From positions 28,003,276 through 28,067,275 of the forward strand of contig NW_027467782.1 in the NCBI RefSeq assembly GCF_004210375.1: a stretch of DNA of 64,000 bases, given 5' to 3'. The position numbers and the translations under genes were made by a program. The notes beneath the pieces were generated by a model, which was not told where the DNA came from, did no database searches, and saw only the letters and a program-made list of their open reading frames with translations. Shown in pieces: positions 23,466 to 35,800 of the stretch (within the stretch, counting starts at the first letter, position 1; each line of letters begins with the position of its first letter). Source of the stretch: Tachypleus tridentatus (lineage: Eukaryota > Arthropoda > Merostomata > Xiphosura > Limulidae).

Positions 23466-24340
23466 TATACTGTGTAGTGTTTCAAATTTAATTTAAAACA
23501 AAATTTATCAGAGTGTTATGCATCAAAAGTTAGATCTTTCAACCAGCTTTATTGTTTTGACAATAAAGCTTGAAGCTTCAGACAAGTCATAATTGTCATT
23601 TTGACATTAAAATTGAAGCCTTGTACCATTGTTTTGGCACCAGAGTTACAGTTTCACACTTAGATCAAATTTACTTGAATCTTTTGTAATGCTTTGAAAC
23701 TACAGCTCATTTTGAAAGTCCAGTTGGACATTCAAACCAAATTTCATTGTTTTTTAGTGTTTTAAAATTATTATTTTATTTTCAGACTATACCTCATTTT
23801 TACTTTACATTGCTTTAATATTACTACTGATAATTTATGAAATGAATGTATTTGTTCTGTTTTTAATAGTAAGATGTATTTAAAGTAAAAAATTACATGT
23901 TGATATATTTGGTAATTCTTATATAGTGGTCTCTTTGTTTTTAGTTCATAAATTCATATATGTGTATAGATACATGGGTGCTCTTATCTTAAGCTATTTG
24001 ACTTTTGTTAATTTTGTTAATCCCCACATTGCTATTTTAACCTTGTGATAAAACAAGAATACATGAAGTCACCAAAGACAAGTGAAGATATCATTTCACA
24101 TGTATTTCAGATAACTTCTGGAACATTCTAATTAACAATTATTTAAATAGCAAGTTTTTCTCCTTGGTCTTGTGGATATATATAAACAAAATCTGTCATC
24201 ATTATATCTAAATTTTAAATGATTCATTAGGTGTAACCTTTAGAACTCTTACTATTGTTAAAAATAAATTTGTTGTTTTATTGCTTGAAGTACTTAAATA
24301 TAAGATCAAATTGTTTGATAGATTGTTTAGGCAGAATACT
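23466..24340. other. Unassigned intron
   Basis: AT-rich; nothing recognised. Confidence 0.4.
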
Positions 24341-24531
24341 CATGATGAAACTTGGTGGAATGGACGGCTACTGCTTGTTGTGAAGACACAAGTGTAGAGG
24401 ATGACATTTCAAAAGTCTTCCGCCTTTAGTCTTAAAGACAAAAAGCAGAAGACTTTCGAAACGTTGTCCTCTACACTTGTGTCTCCACAACAGGCAGTAG
24501 CTATCAATTCTACAAAGTTTCATCAAGATCA
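24341..24531. mobile_element. Foldback element just upstream of ATR exon e8
   Basis: The left arm (24341-24423) with GGCTACTGCTTGTTGTG and ACACAAGTGTAGAGGA is mirrored by the right arm (24444-24530) with TCCTCTACACTTGTGT and CCACAACAGGCAGTAGC, around a loop of about 20 bp. Arm divergence is near 10-15% by eye. The right edge is about 40 bases before the e8 acceptor. Confidence 0.85.
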
Positions 24532-24569
24532 AATTGCTGAATTTCAAATTCTGTTATCATGTTTGATAG

Positions 24570-24720
24570 GTCAACTACAAGATGCATTTTCCTGTTATGA
24601 AAGAGCTGTAAAAGTTAAATCAGACACAATTAGTCACCATCAGGGTCTTCTTTGATGCTTGATGGGTTTAGATCAGTCAAACACAGCACTTACCTAAGCT
24701 ACTGGTCTTCTAAATGAGAG
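24570..24720 (+). pseudogene. ATR: ATR remnant, exon e8 with two in-frame stops (FAT domain)
   Basis: The exon (151 nt, phase 1 in, phase 2 out) aligns without gaps to human LRDATACYDRAIQLEPDQ and the following GVVKSMLGLGQ...TQVNGVHANR. It reads QLQDAFSCYERAVKVKSD, then HHQGLL, a TGA at 24653-24655, CLMGLDQSNTALT, a TAA at 24695-24697, and ATGLLNE. The first stop stands at a basic residue in human (Lys) and the second at Gln; CGA to TGA and CAA to TAA transitions would explain both. The frame is kept across both, so these are substitutions and not indel artefacts. The donor is the weak GTTTGT. A foldback element lies just upstream of the acceptor. Confidence 0.85.
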
Positions 24721-24985
24721 GTTTGTGTTTGTTTGTTTTATGCACACTTTTTAAGTTATTTTCATCCAACAGGAGATAGAGTTGCTTTCTTAAACATGGG
24801 TATTTCTTCTTTTTATAATTTGTCTAGCTATACACCTGACAGGAAATAAGATTCATTTGTTAATTATAATTATTTTCTTATATTCATAATGCTTTGTACT
24901 AGCACTAACTTAAATAAACTTCGACATTTTCTGGTGAAAAATGTGAAAGTTTAGATAAATTTTCTTTGTTGCATTATTTTTATAG

Positions 24986-25076
24986 ACCAGAATGGTCAAA
25001 TGAGATAAATCCATTTCGTGTAGAATCAGCATGGAAGTTAGCAGACTGGGACGGCCTTTCTGAGTTCCTAAAATTG
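24986..25076 (+). pseudogene. ATR: ATR remnant, exon e9 (FAT domain)
   Basis: The acceptor is TTTTTATAG and the donor GTAAGT; 91 nt, completing the split Arg codon of e8 and leaving in phase 0. It reads PEWSNEINPFRVESAWKLA then DWDGLSEFLKL, against human SEWTDELNTYRVEAAWKLSQWDLVENYL. It is intact. A 31-bp minisatellite begins about 75 bases after its donor. Confidence 0.88.
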
Positions 25077-25149
25077 GTAAGTACGATAAGATTAAAAGTA
25101 TTTTCAAATTTTAAATTAATGTAGTGGCTAGGATGATTTGTTAGCTACA

Positions 25150-25548
25150 TTCATTGGCACAACTGTTTGAGCATAAATGTCTTCTTTATTTATACTTCTG
25201 TGCATAAATGTCTTCTTTATTTATACTTCTGTGCATAAATGTCTTCTTTATTTATACTTCTGTGCATAAATGTCTTCTTTATTTATACTTCTGCACATAA
25301 ATGTCTTCTTTATTCATACTTCTGCACATAAATGTCTTCTTTATTCATACTTTTGTACATAAATGTCTTCGTTATTCATACTTTGTACATAAATGTCTTC
25401 GTTATTCATACTTCTGTACATAAATGTCTTCTTTATTTATACTTCTGTACATAAATGTCTTCTTTATTCATACTTTTGTACATAAATGTCTTCTTTATTC
25501 ATACTTCTGCACATAAATGTCTTCTCTATTCATACTTCTGTACTAGTT
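25150..25548. repeat. 31-bp minisatellite, about 12 units
   Basis: Units of CATAAATGTCTTC, TTTATTTATACTTCTG and small variants (TTCATACTT, TTTGTACAT) lie in tandem in the intron after e9. Confidence 0.92.
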
Positions 25549-26029
25549 TAATTGTTCTTCTGATACAGAAGAGCATTGTAAGTCCTCATTTATCTAAAGA
25601 AACTGTCCCAAGAGACATATCAGTTTGATTTGTTAAAACAGTGAGTGTTTATTTATCTCTTACTATGGAAAAAAAATATAAAAAAACTATTGTGCCTGCA
25701 ACATGTATAATAAAATTGCATCATGATAAAATAAACTATAATTTGTACAATTTACAGAAATGAATAAAACATTGTTTTACAAGTAGTAAGATTAAAGTTT
25801 GTCATTTTTATATTCAAACTTTTATTGATTAAAGTTTCAATTAATAATGTTTTATACAACACATTGAAAAACTCATTACTGCCACTTCACTGGAAATTCG
25901 TGGTTTCACTGAAAGTCTTTTCACTAGAGATGTAGTACTGTAATATAAATAACAGTGAATCTTGTTTGTTTTTTTTATTAGAAATTTGTTTAGAATAGCA
26001 CTTGCTAATAATACCAGGTTTAATGACCC
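25549..26029. other. Unassigned intron
   Basis: AT-rich intron; nothing recognised. Confidence 0.4.
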
Positions 26030-28330
26030 TTCTTGTAGAGTTGGCTGTCTGGCAGCAAGTAGAGGAGGAATCCTTTACTTACTTTACCAATCGACTTCTG
26101 TTTATTTACTGTCCTGTTGACAAGCTCATATTTTAGTTTTACTGCTGTATCATACAGTTTCCTTTCTTCTGAATGTTGTGAGGAATACTTTCTATGGTTG
26201 TCACTTTTGCCATATTAATGCACGTGGAGCCATATTCTTTCATTAGAATTGAGTGGATATGGCGGAGCTTGTTAACTGTCTCATTTACTTTTACCCCTAT
26301 GTGGTATGGCACACAGTGACAGAGGATGGTCTTACTATACAATTTCTTTATTTCTGTCATCCATATGGGAAAATACTGAATTACTGATATGATACCTTTC
26401 CTATACTAACATAATTGCTTTCCTAGAGTTGCGTTACACTCTCTTTGTATAAATTTTGCTTATCACTAGCCTTGAGACTTCTGTCCAGATTCATGTTTCC
26501 ATGCAAATAAGTATGCAACAACCCTCCAACAGTAAGAGAGTAACACACTTTTCTAGCACAGCTGACTTCCTCCATTCTGAAGTATACAATCATCATTTCA
26601 TGACTGGGCAGTTTATAAGCATTGGGTTTGTCTGTTGGCAGATGTGACAGCTTTTGTACAGCAAGTGGTGGACAAGTTCATGAAGCCTCTGCCTTTCTTT
26701 TGTACACGACATATCTCCAGTTATGTTTCTTGTTTGAGATGGAAGGAATTTTGTCAGTTTTTTTTATTATTACCTGCATCCTAATCATGTACCAATGCTG
26801 GCTTGAAACTACCTAAACCTTTTTTATTCTTTTGTACAATTTAGTTTCCTCAAGTTTGTTTCATTCACCTTATTTCTGTAGAAATCTCAATCTTACATTG
26901 GTGTTTTGGTGCATGCTCTTTTACTTATCTTTTCAACAGTTGTGTGTTTATCTTCTTCAGCATTATCCTTTCATATTTGGTTGATTTGTTGCTACCATTT
27001 GTTAGGAGCATAATGCCCTTGTTACTTAAGTCCTTTAACCCCACCCCTATTTTGTTCTCATATGTTTTCATCTGCCTGTGTAGTTTTACTAAAATATTGT
27101 AAAGTGTTTCATTTCTCTGTATTCTACATGGTATATCTCCCTTTCAGTGCAGTATGGAAGTTCTTGCAACTTACCAGTTTCTAACTGCTGGAGTGGTGGA
27201 CCATGAAGGCTTCGTCAAGTGCATGACAACTTTCAATCAGTAGAGAGTAGGGTGGTGGTGCTCTGCTAGTGCATATAGTGTGTATCCTTTTACTACTGAG
27301 CAATGGATGAAAAATTCCCAATATTGTATGGTTTTCTGTTAAACAAGTCTGCCTCATGCATTTTACTCCTGGCTAACTTTTTCCACATTTTACTATCACT
27401 TGAATATCAGTTCTCATGCAGTCTTGTGTTTGAGTCACATATAACCAGTCAGCATACGGCCTCCCAAGTATGAATGGTTGGGACCATACACCTACCATGG
27501 ACCAGACAGAAATTCCTGACACTACATGGTTTATGACTGGAGTTGACCCACCATGTTTGCATTCCCTTTTTTTTACCATTTCCCAGGTGTTAAGTTCTCA
27601 GGTGGCCTTTTCTTAGTTGTGTACTGGGTCTTCAAACATTTGTCGTAACTAAGTTGCCAGAAAAATGTTGCTTTTCCTTTCTGCTTCCTGCCATTGAAGT
27701 GAAGATTTTTGGGACCCTTCTCCTTCTGTAGACTAGAAGACATGTATTCAATACTACCTGGTTTTGGACTAGAGTTAACCTACCATGTACTTTCTATTGC
27801 ACCTAGCTACTACACCATCAAGCATATCCATTTTCCATACTGGACTTGTTTTCTTGGTGACACGTATCTTCACTACAGGTGAAGACTATACCTGCATGTG
27901 TGTTCCTATGCTTTTGTAGTATAGGGTATTGTGCTCCAATTGTTTTCTTCAGGCACTTTCTGAAGGGAGTTCACCTAAGTTGCTTTTGTTTTGGTTTCTC
28001 CACTGTTTTAGTGTGGGATTTAAGCTCTAATGTGAGGGTAGGTAAGATATTGTATTGAATGTTAAGGTTTTCCAATGTTGAAAATGTATTTCGTATAGGT
28101 ACTTACCTCTGTCACACTTCCCACCCTTCTTGTTTACTTCCAGTACATCTTTAATTGAGTAATTTAAAGTGATAATTGAATAATTATTATAGATTATGCC
28201 AGCTGTGCTAGGATAGTACATCACACCCCTATTGGTGGAAAGTTGTCTCATGCTCATTTTTATACTACAGTTCATCAATAGCATGTGGAAATGTGAATTG
28301 AGGTATGAGTCTCAAGGCTAGTGGAGAGTA
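26030..28330. repeat. Unidentified retroelement-like debris, probably antisense
   Basis: Base use changes to a C/T-rich plus strand, as in the other transposon debris here. Minus-strand open frames at 26360-26139, 27579-27373 and 28284-28027 show no motif I can name. A piece near 27150-27220 resembles 18860-18930. The edges are approximate. Confidence 0.35.
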
Positions 28331-29256
28331 ACAAATTGTGCATGTGGAGGGCAGTATGACCTGAAAAGAAAAATTGTTATGTGAGAGGATCTAAGTTTTA
28401 TTACAAGTACATTTATGGTGTTGGAAAATTTTAACTTTATACAGTACTGCCTGGAAATTGTTATCAGATATTATGTCATGGAACTTTCTATTTGCAGTTC
28501 ATTGTTTTCCATAATCCAGAAAACAGCTTGTTGTGTGGCTTCCATCTCTGTTCTTGAACTTCTTGTATAAGACTTTAAGTTTCACAAGAAGAATGTGTTG
28601 TTTTGCAAGACAGTAAGTACCCAGTCGTCTCTCTGTTTAATATAGGGACCATTTGTGAGTGCGATGACAGATCACTGCTTACATTTTAAATAACTGCTGA
28701 CAAAATTTTTCTGATTCCCTCTTTGTCTTCTCTCTCTATTTTCTGTTCAGGTTAATTACCACAGATTCCAGTGGTACCAGATGTTTATTTAACATGAGGA
28801 ACTATGAAACAATTTGGTGATCAGTTATCTTAATGGTAACTCTTTAACATAGGTCCAACCATAACTGTATCTTTAGGTGCCATTTAGGTAGTCTCTTTCT
28901 TGATTGGTATCTGTAAATCATTGTGGAGCTGTAATTTCCCAACTAAAAAGGACAGTGGTTCAATGATGAACTTTCTAGAAAAGTTTATTTTTTATTATTT
29001 TACATTTAACTTTGAAAAGTGAAAATTGCTTGATTCTGCAGAACACTTTAAGGCATTATAAACAAGGGAGAAAATACAAAAGATTAATAATTGGTGCAGC
29101 TATGTGTATTTTAATAGTCAATATAGTTTCAGTTAAAAGGTAATAAATGAAGTTCATTCTAAGAATGTGTATATTTTTGCCTGCTAATTGTTCCATGTTA
29201 CCTGTACCTTAGTACAGTTTTGTAACTCCGTTTTTTATTTATCAAATTTTTAGCAG
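28331..29256. other. Unassigned intron
   Basis: Nothing recognised up to e10. Confidence 0.4.
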
Positions 29257-29316
29257 ATTTCTTCTGATAACTGGGGAGTTGCAGTTGGAAAAATTCTTCT
29301 TTCTGTTAAAGAAAAG
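29257..29316 (+). pseudogene. ATR: ATR remnant, exon e10 (FAT domain)
   Basis: This 60-nt block reads ISSDNWGVAVGKILLSVKEK, against human STTWSVRLGQLLLSAKKRD. Two tandem acceptors (TAG ending 29253 and CAG ending 29256) are possible; both keep phase 0. The donor is GTATGA. It ends in phase 0, while e11 needs phase 2, so the exon for the following roughly 40 family residues is missing. It is short but sits in the right place and order. Confidence 0.72.
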
Positions 29317-30062
29317 GTATGAGAAACTTTTAATAACTAATATATAGTCATTTATATAACAAGTTTAATATGTAGTAACTTATGGATGACACTTTTTTTG
29401 CCAAGTGCCCTTGTTTCTTAATTAGTAGTTGTAAAAATTACTAATTAAGAAAGTAAATTTTAAAGTTAGCTTATTTACAACAAACAAACATACTTATCTC
29501 ACATAATAAGAACGTTTATGTTGATCTTTCCAGTGATGGATTAAAGGTTGTATGTGCATAGTGGCTAATAATCTTTGAGGGTCCTACAATGGGCCTACAT
29601 TAAGACCATAAGCCCTAGGGCTGAGCCTCTTCTAGCCCCAACCTAAATGACCCATTGGATCTTTCAATTTAAATTATATTGTAGACTTTAAGAAAATGTT
29701 TATTGTGTTGCACTCTTGGTTTCACTCAGTGTCAAGCCTCTAACATATTTGTACCACACACTGCAAAAGTAATTGTTGAGCATTTTAGTCATCCTAAGTG
29801 GTGCTCAGCAATAACATATGGTAAATGTACATTTTTATTCTTTAAGTTATGTTACATTTTGAAATTTGAATGACAGTATGATTACTTTCTAACATTTAAT
29901 GTAGAATATCCTGTTTGTGAAATAAAATTTGGCATCAACATTATCCATGTATGTTCTTCTGTAATTTCAAAAGTAAATGTTGAGTTTTGTTTCTTTGTGC
30001 AACTTTTCAAACTGGAGACAGGCAAATGATTGAACAGAGACCACTATTTGCAATATATGATG
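29317..30062. other. Unassigned intron after e10
   Basis: No ATR exon is found here although the family requires one between e10 and e11. A short inverted repeat TAATTAGTAGTTG...TTACTAATTAAGAA lies at 29418-29452. Nothing else is recognised. Confidence 0.4.
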
Positions 30063-31113
30063 TATGGTCAAAAAGTTCTAAGACTTCACTTTTATTGCAC
30101 AGAACAATGTACATACATCAGTATTATATTATATCCCGTTCAAAGTAATCCCTTCAGCTAATACACACTTGTCCTAATGTTCCTGCCATTTTCGAAAGCC
30201 TTCAACTTTGTGTGACTAAGTTCTGCTTTCACATAATTGTGGATGGTTGGAATGTCATCAAATCACCTTCCTTTCAACTTAATTTTGATTTTTGGGAACA
30301 GAACAAAATCACATGTGGCAAGATTGGGAGATTACAGGGAGTGTGGTATCACAGGAATGTTTCTTTCTGCCAAACGTTCTTGAACAGATACAGCACTATG
30401 TGAAGGTGCATTGTCGTGACAGAGAAACCAATAATCATTTTCCACAGCTCGCAGCAGTTTCTTCTAATTTCTTCCTTCAAGCAAATTAGGACCTTTTTAT
30501 AAAATGCTTGGTTAACTGTCTGGCCATTAGGCAGGCATTCATGATGAACAATACCTTGAACATCAAAAACACGATCAACATTGTCTTTACATTTGATCAA
30601 GACTGTCATGTTTTTTTGGAAGTGGTGATGATGGAGATTTCCACTGGGGTGACTGAAATTCCGTTTCAGGGTCATAACTGTGTACCCATGACTCAATAAC
30701 CAGTGATAATGATGTTGATGAAATTTGGATCAATTTCTGGCCTTCTTTTCAGATCCTCACACACTTGTTGATGGTGAAACTTTTGGTCAACCATCAACAG
30801 CCTTGGAAAAATTTTGCAGACACTTGACACATGCAGAGTTTTTCAGTTAAAATCACATGACATAATGCAGAGGAAATGTTCAGTTTGTCAGCAATTTCAT
30901 GATGCAAAATTTGATGCAAACATGTTGCTTTTATTTTCTGTCCATTTATATTTCAACAGAAGCAAGAGATGCTTCTGTCTTTGAACACGGGTATAAGGTC
31001 TGGATAAGTGGTTTATCCGTGAGGTAGATCACTATTTGTACTTTGTACACACCTCAGTAAAGCTTACTGCCTCTGTACTGGCACCTGTAACAGAAGAAAT
31101 CTTTTTGATCAGA
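30063..31113 (-). mobile_element. mariner-type DNA transposon, degenerate
   Basis: About 1.05 kb between imperfect inverted ends: TGGTCAAAAAGTTCT at 30065 and the complement-like AAATCTTTTTGATCA ending at 31111, with TA on the left. The minus strand codes mariner transposase pieces: FDVQGIVHHECLPNGQTVNQ (within 30696-30349), a decayed counterpart of HDNAPSH, and SPNLATCDFVLFPKIK (about 30338-30290), which carries the last Asp of the DD34D triad. The frame shifts at least once between these blocks, a TAA stop precedes SPNLA, and the helix-turn-helix part is poorly kept. It is inactive. Confidence 0.85.
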
Positions 31114-32865
31114 ACTCATATATAAGATATATCAAGTTGTTTATGAGTTATGTTTGGAATATTATTGTGTGAGTAAACATTCAAATAATAAATAATATAT
31201 ATTAAAACAAGAACACTTGAGTTCATGTCCTTTTTAAGTCACACAGTTTGAAAAATTATGAGTTCTCTTACATAGTAAAAGTTAAGCTAAGATTGTCCAT
31301 TTCATTGATTCCATAAACTGTAGTGGAAAACTATTTTGTAATTTTAAAAACAAATCGTCTTTTTTTGCTATTACTTATTAGTCAAGAAAATATAATATCA
31401 ACAAAAGTATCATATTTTGTAATTGTTATTGTATGTATGTATATATATTATCTACACTGTATGAATATTCAAACTAAATCTACATCATGGGAAAAGAAAA
31501 TGGCTCCCTTTAAAGAACTATGTACATCTACTTATTGTAGTTGTTGTATATAGTTGAAATCTAGTCATTTATTTGAAAGGGATGAAAATAAGTATGTGTA
31601 TCTGTATCATAGTAATAGTTCTTAGTTTAAATTTAGCTATTTATTTGAAACAGATTAAAATAAGTATGTGCATTTGTTTATCCTAGTTATGGCTTTTATT
31701 TTAAATCTAGCTATTTATTTGGAACAGGTGACATAGAGATTTGCATCTGTTTACCTTGTTTGTTGTCAGGGTGTTTTAGTTTATTGTATATATAAATATA
31801 TATATGTATATATGGGCTGGATTCTTTGTAGTTGGTGTCTGGGACTTGGCAACAAATTTCAATAACAAACAAACAGCATACAGTTCTCTTGTTTCAGGTA
31901 ATAATGTATTAAAACAATTAAAATGTATAAACAAATGTTTTTTTTCATTATTTGCTAGCACAGTTGTATCTAGAGCATTAAATACTTATCTTCTTTCATC
32001 AAAATCCACATAGCCTGGTCCAGTTACTTTAGAATCCAATTCACAAAACAAATTAATTCTTGTCTTCTATGTTGTTACAATATAGTTTGTGATAATTTCA
32101 AGTTAGAAATCACCAATATATGCTTTTTATGGCTAAACTCACAATCACACAGGCTAGATCTATCTGTTCAATCAAACTAACCCAAACTACATTTTTGACA
32201 CACATTTATAACCTCACAGAGGTCTTAAACATTCTTCACATTATGAGTTATTGTGATAAAATAATATTCAATCAAAACAATGAGAAAAATTTTGAAGTTT
32301 CAAGCAAAATAATGCAATAGTACAGCAAGTATAAATCACAGTCTGTGATTCATACACAGAAAAGTAATTATAAACTACTGCTACTAAAAATAATTAAATT
32401 GAACACTCTCTCTTATACTACTTAAGTAATAACACTTACATTAAACTTAAACACTTGTGTGGATATAACAATAAGCTTCTCTTTAAGAAACGTATTTACA
32501 ATTATTTTTTGTACTATATACAAAGACTGTTTCCAGTTCATCCAAAAAGTCTACTCATACAGTCTTGCACCAACATTTGCAGTCCTCTTGTTGGATTCAA
32601 TGTGGGACCAGAAGTTCTTGGGGTACAATACCTAACTCATGATTATTGCACAGTCAGTTTTATACTTCTGGATCTTTGCAAGTGGTTGATGATTCATTTG
32701 GGTGATGAACTCCTTCCATACAGACTATTCAAGAAGTTCCAAATGTCAGTATGGTGGCCAAACACTTCTTGAGTCACAGATCTCACTGCTCAGTGTCTTT
32801 CTGAACAGATCCTTGAGTTTCTTCAGATTGTTACATCATACACGATGTTTTTTTGTTTTTTTTGC
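31114..32865. other. Unassigned intron with AT microsatellite and a dispersed repeat piece
   Basis: A short TA/TG run lies at 31785-31815. About 31840-31930 shares words with 13100-13170 and may be a terminal-repeat piece of an old LTR element. The rest is unrecognised; the open frame at 32455-32772 has no known similarity. Confidence 0.4.
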
Positions 32866-35800
32866 CTGGATAATGGTACATATCATTGTGGATATCTTTG
32901 ATGTAATTGTTTTAATGTCTAATTGCATGGATAATGGTACATATCATTGTGGATATCTTTGAAGTAATTGTTTTAATGTCTAATTACATGGAGAATGGTA
33001 CATATCATTGTGGATATCTTTGAAGTAATTGTTTTAATGTCTAATTACATGGAGAATGGTACATATCTTTGAAGTTATTGTTTTAATGTATAATTACATG
33101 GAGAATGGTACATATCATTGTGCATATCTTTGAAGTAATTGTTTTAATGTCTAATTACATGGAGAATGGCACATATCATTGTGGATATCTTTGAAGTTAT
33201 TGTTTTAATGTCTAATTAATGGAGAATGGTACATATCATTGTGGATATTTTTAAAGTAATTGTTATAATGTCTAATTGCATGGATAATGGCACATATCAT
33301 TGTGGATATTTTTGAAGTAATTGTTTTAGTGTCTAATTACATGGAGAATGGTATATATCATTGTGGATATCTTTGAAGTAATTGTTTTGGTGTCTAATTA
33401 CATGGAGAATGGTAGATATCATTGTGGATATTTTTGAAGTAATTGTTTTAATGTCTAATTGCATGGATAATGGTACATATCATTGTGGATATCTTTGAAG
33501 TAATTGTTTTAATGTCTAATTACATGGAGAATGGCACATATCATTGTGGATATCTTTGAAGTTATTGTTTTAATGTATAATTACATGGAGAATGGTATGT
33601 ATTGTCGATATCTTTGAAGTAATTGTTTTAATGTCTAATTGCCTGGAATAATGGTACATATCATTGTGGATATCTTTGATGTAATTGTTTTAATGTCTAA
33701 TTGCATGGATAATGGTACATATCATTGTGGATATCTTTGAAGTAATTGTTTTAATGTCTAATTACATGGAGAATGGTACATATCATTGTGGATATTTTTG
33801 AAGTAATTGTTTTAATGTCTAATTGCATGGATAATGGTACATATCATTGTGGATATCTTTGATGTAATTGTTTTAATCTCTAACTACATGGAGAATGGTA
33901 CATATCATTTTGGATATCTTTGAAGTATTTGTTTTAGTGTCTGATTACATAGAGAATGGCACATTGTTTTAATGTATAATTACATGGAGAATGGTATGTA
34001 TTGTCGATATCTTTGAAGTAATTGTTTTAATGTCTAATTGCCTGAATAATGGTACATATCATTGTGGATATCTTTGATGTAATTGTTTTAATGTCTAATT
34101 GCATGGATAATGGTACATATCATTGTGGATATCTTTGAAGTAATTGTTTTAATGTCTAATTACATGGAGAATGGTACATATCATTGTGGATATCTTTTGA
34201 AGTAATTGTTTTAATGTCTAATTACATGGAGAATGGCACATATCATTGTGGATATCTTTGAAGTTATTGTTTTAATGTATAATTACATGGAGAATGGTAT
34301 GTATTGTCGATATCTTTGAAGTAATTGTTTTAATGTCTAATTACATGGATAATGGTACATATCATTGTGGATATATTTGAAGTAATTGTTTTAATGTCTA
34401 ATTACATGGATAATGGTACATATTATTGTGGATATTTTGAAGTACTTGTTTTAATGTCTAATTACATGGAGAATGGTACATATCATTGCGGATATCTTTG
34501 AAGTAATTGTTTTAATGTCTAATTACATAGAGAATTGGTACATATCATTGTGGATATTTTTGAAGTAATTGTTTTAGTGTCTGATTGCATGGAGAAAGGC
34601 ACATCATTGTGGGTATCTTTGAAGTAATTGTTTTAATGTCTAATTACATCGATAATGGTACATATTATTGTGGATATTTTGAAGTAATTGTTTTAATGTC
34701 TAATTACATGGAGAATGGTACATATCATTGCGGATATCTTTGAAGTAATCGTTTTAGTGTCTACTTAATGGAGAATGGTACATATCATTGTGGATATTTT
34801 TAAAGTAATTGTTATAATGTCTAATTGCATGGATAATGGTACATATCATTGTGGATATTTTTGAAGTAATTGTTTTAGTGTCTGATTACATTGAGAATGG
34901 CACATATCATTGTGGATATCTTTGAAGTAATTGTTTTAATGTCTAATTACATGGATAATGGTATATATCATTGTGGATATCTTTGAAGTAATTGTTTTGA
35001 TGTCTAATTACATGGAGAATGGTAGATATCATTGTGGATATTTTTGAAGTAATTGTTTTAATGTCTAATTACATGGAGAATGGCACATATCATTGTGGAT
35101 ATCTTTGAAGTTATTGTTTTAATGTATAATTACATGGAGAATGGTATGTATTGTCGATATCTTTGAAGTAATTGTTTTAATGTCTAATTACATGGATAAT
35201 GGTACATATCATTGTGGATATATTTGAAGTAATTGTTTTAATGTCTAATTACATGGATAATGGTACATATTATTGTGGATATTTTGAAGTACTTGTTTTA
35301 ATGTCTAATTACATGGAGAATGGTACATATCATTGCGGATATCTTTGAAGTAATCGTTTTAGTGTCTAATTACATAGAGAATTGGTACATATCATTGTGG
35401 ATATTTTTGAAGTAATTGTTTTAGTGTCTGATTGCATGGAGAAAGGCACATCATTGTGGATATCTTTGAAGTAATTGTTTTAATGTCTAATTACATCGAT
35501 AATGGTACATATTATTGTGGATATTTTGAAGTAATTGTTTTAATGTCTAATTACATGGAGAATGGTACATATCATTGCGGATATCTTTGAAGTAATCGTT
35601 TTAGTGTCTAATTACATAGAGAATTGGTACATATCATTGTGGATATCTTTAAGTAATTTTTATGCAAAAACGTCTCCTTTGGGTTGAGAAAATATTTTAC
35701 ATGGAAGAGAGAACAACGTTTCGACCTTCTTCGGTCATCATCAGGTTCACCATATATAATTACATCTTTGAAGTAATTGTTTTAATGTATAATTACATGG

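Noticed and set aside
24401-24655. 84-codon open frame as a possible gene
   Set aside because: It joins a foldback element to ATR exon e8 across a splice site; only the last part is coding in origin.
24653-24697. Stop codons recoded by selenocysteine, read-through or RNA editing
   Set aside because: No SECIS-like structure was sought or seen, A-to-I editing would give Trp and not the family residues, and frameshifts elsewhere point to decay.
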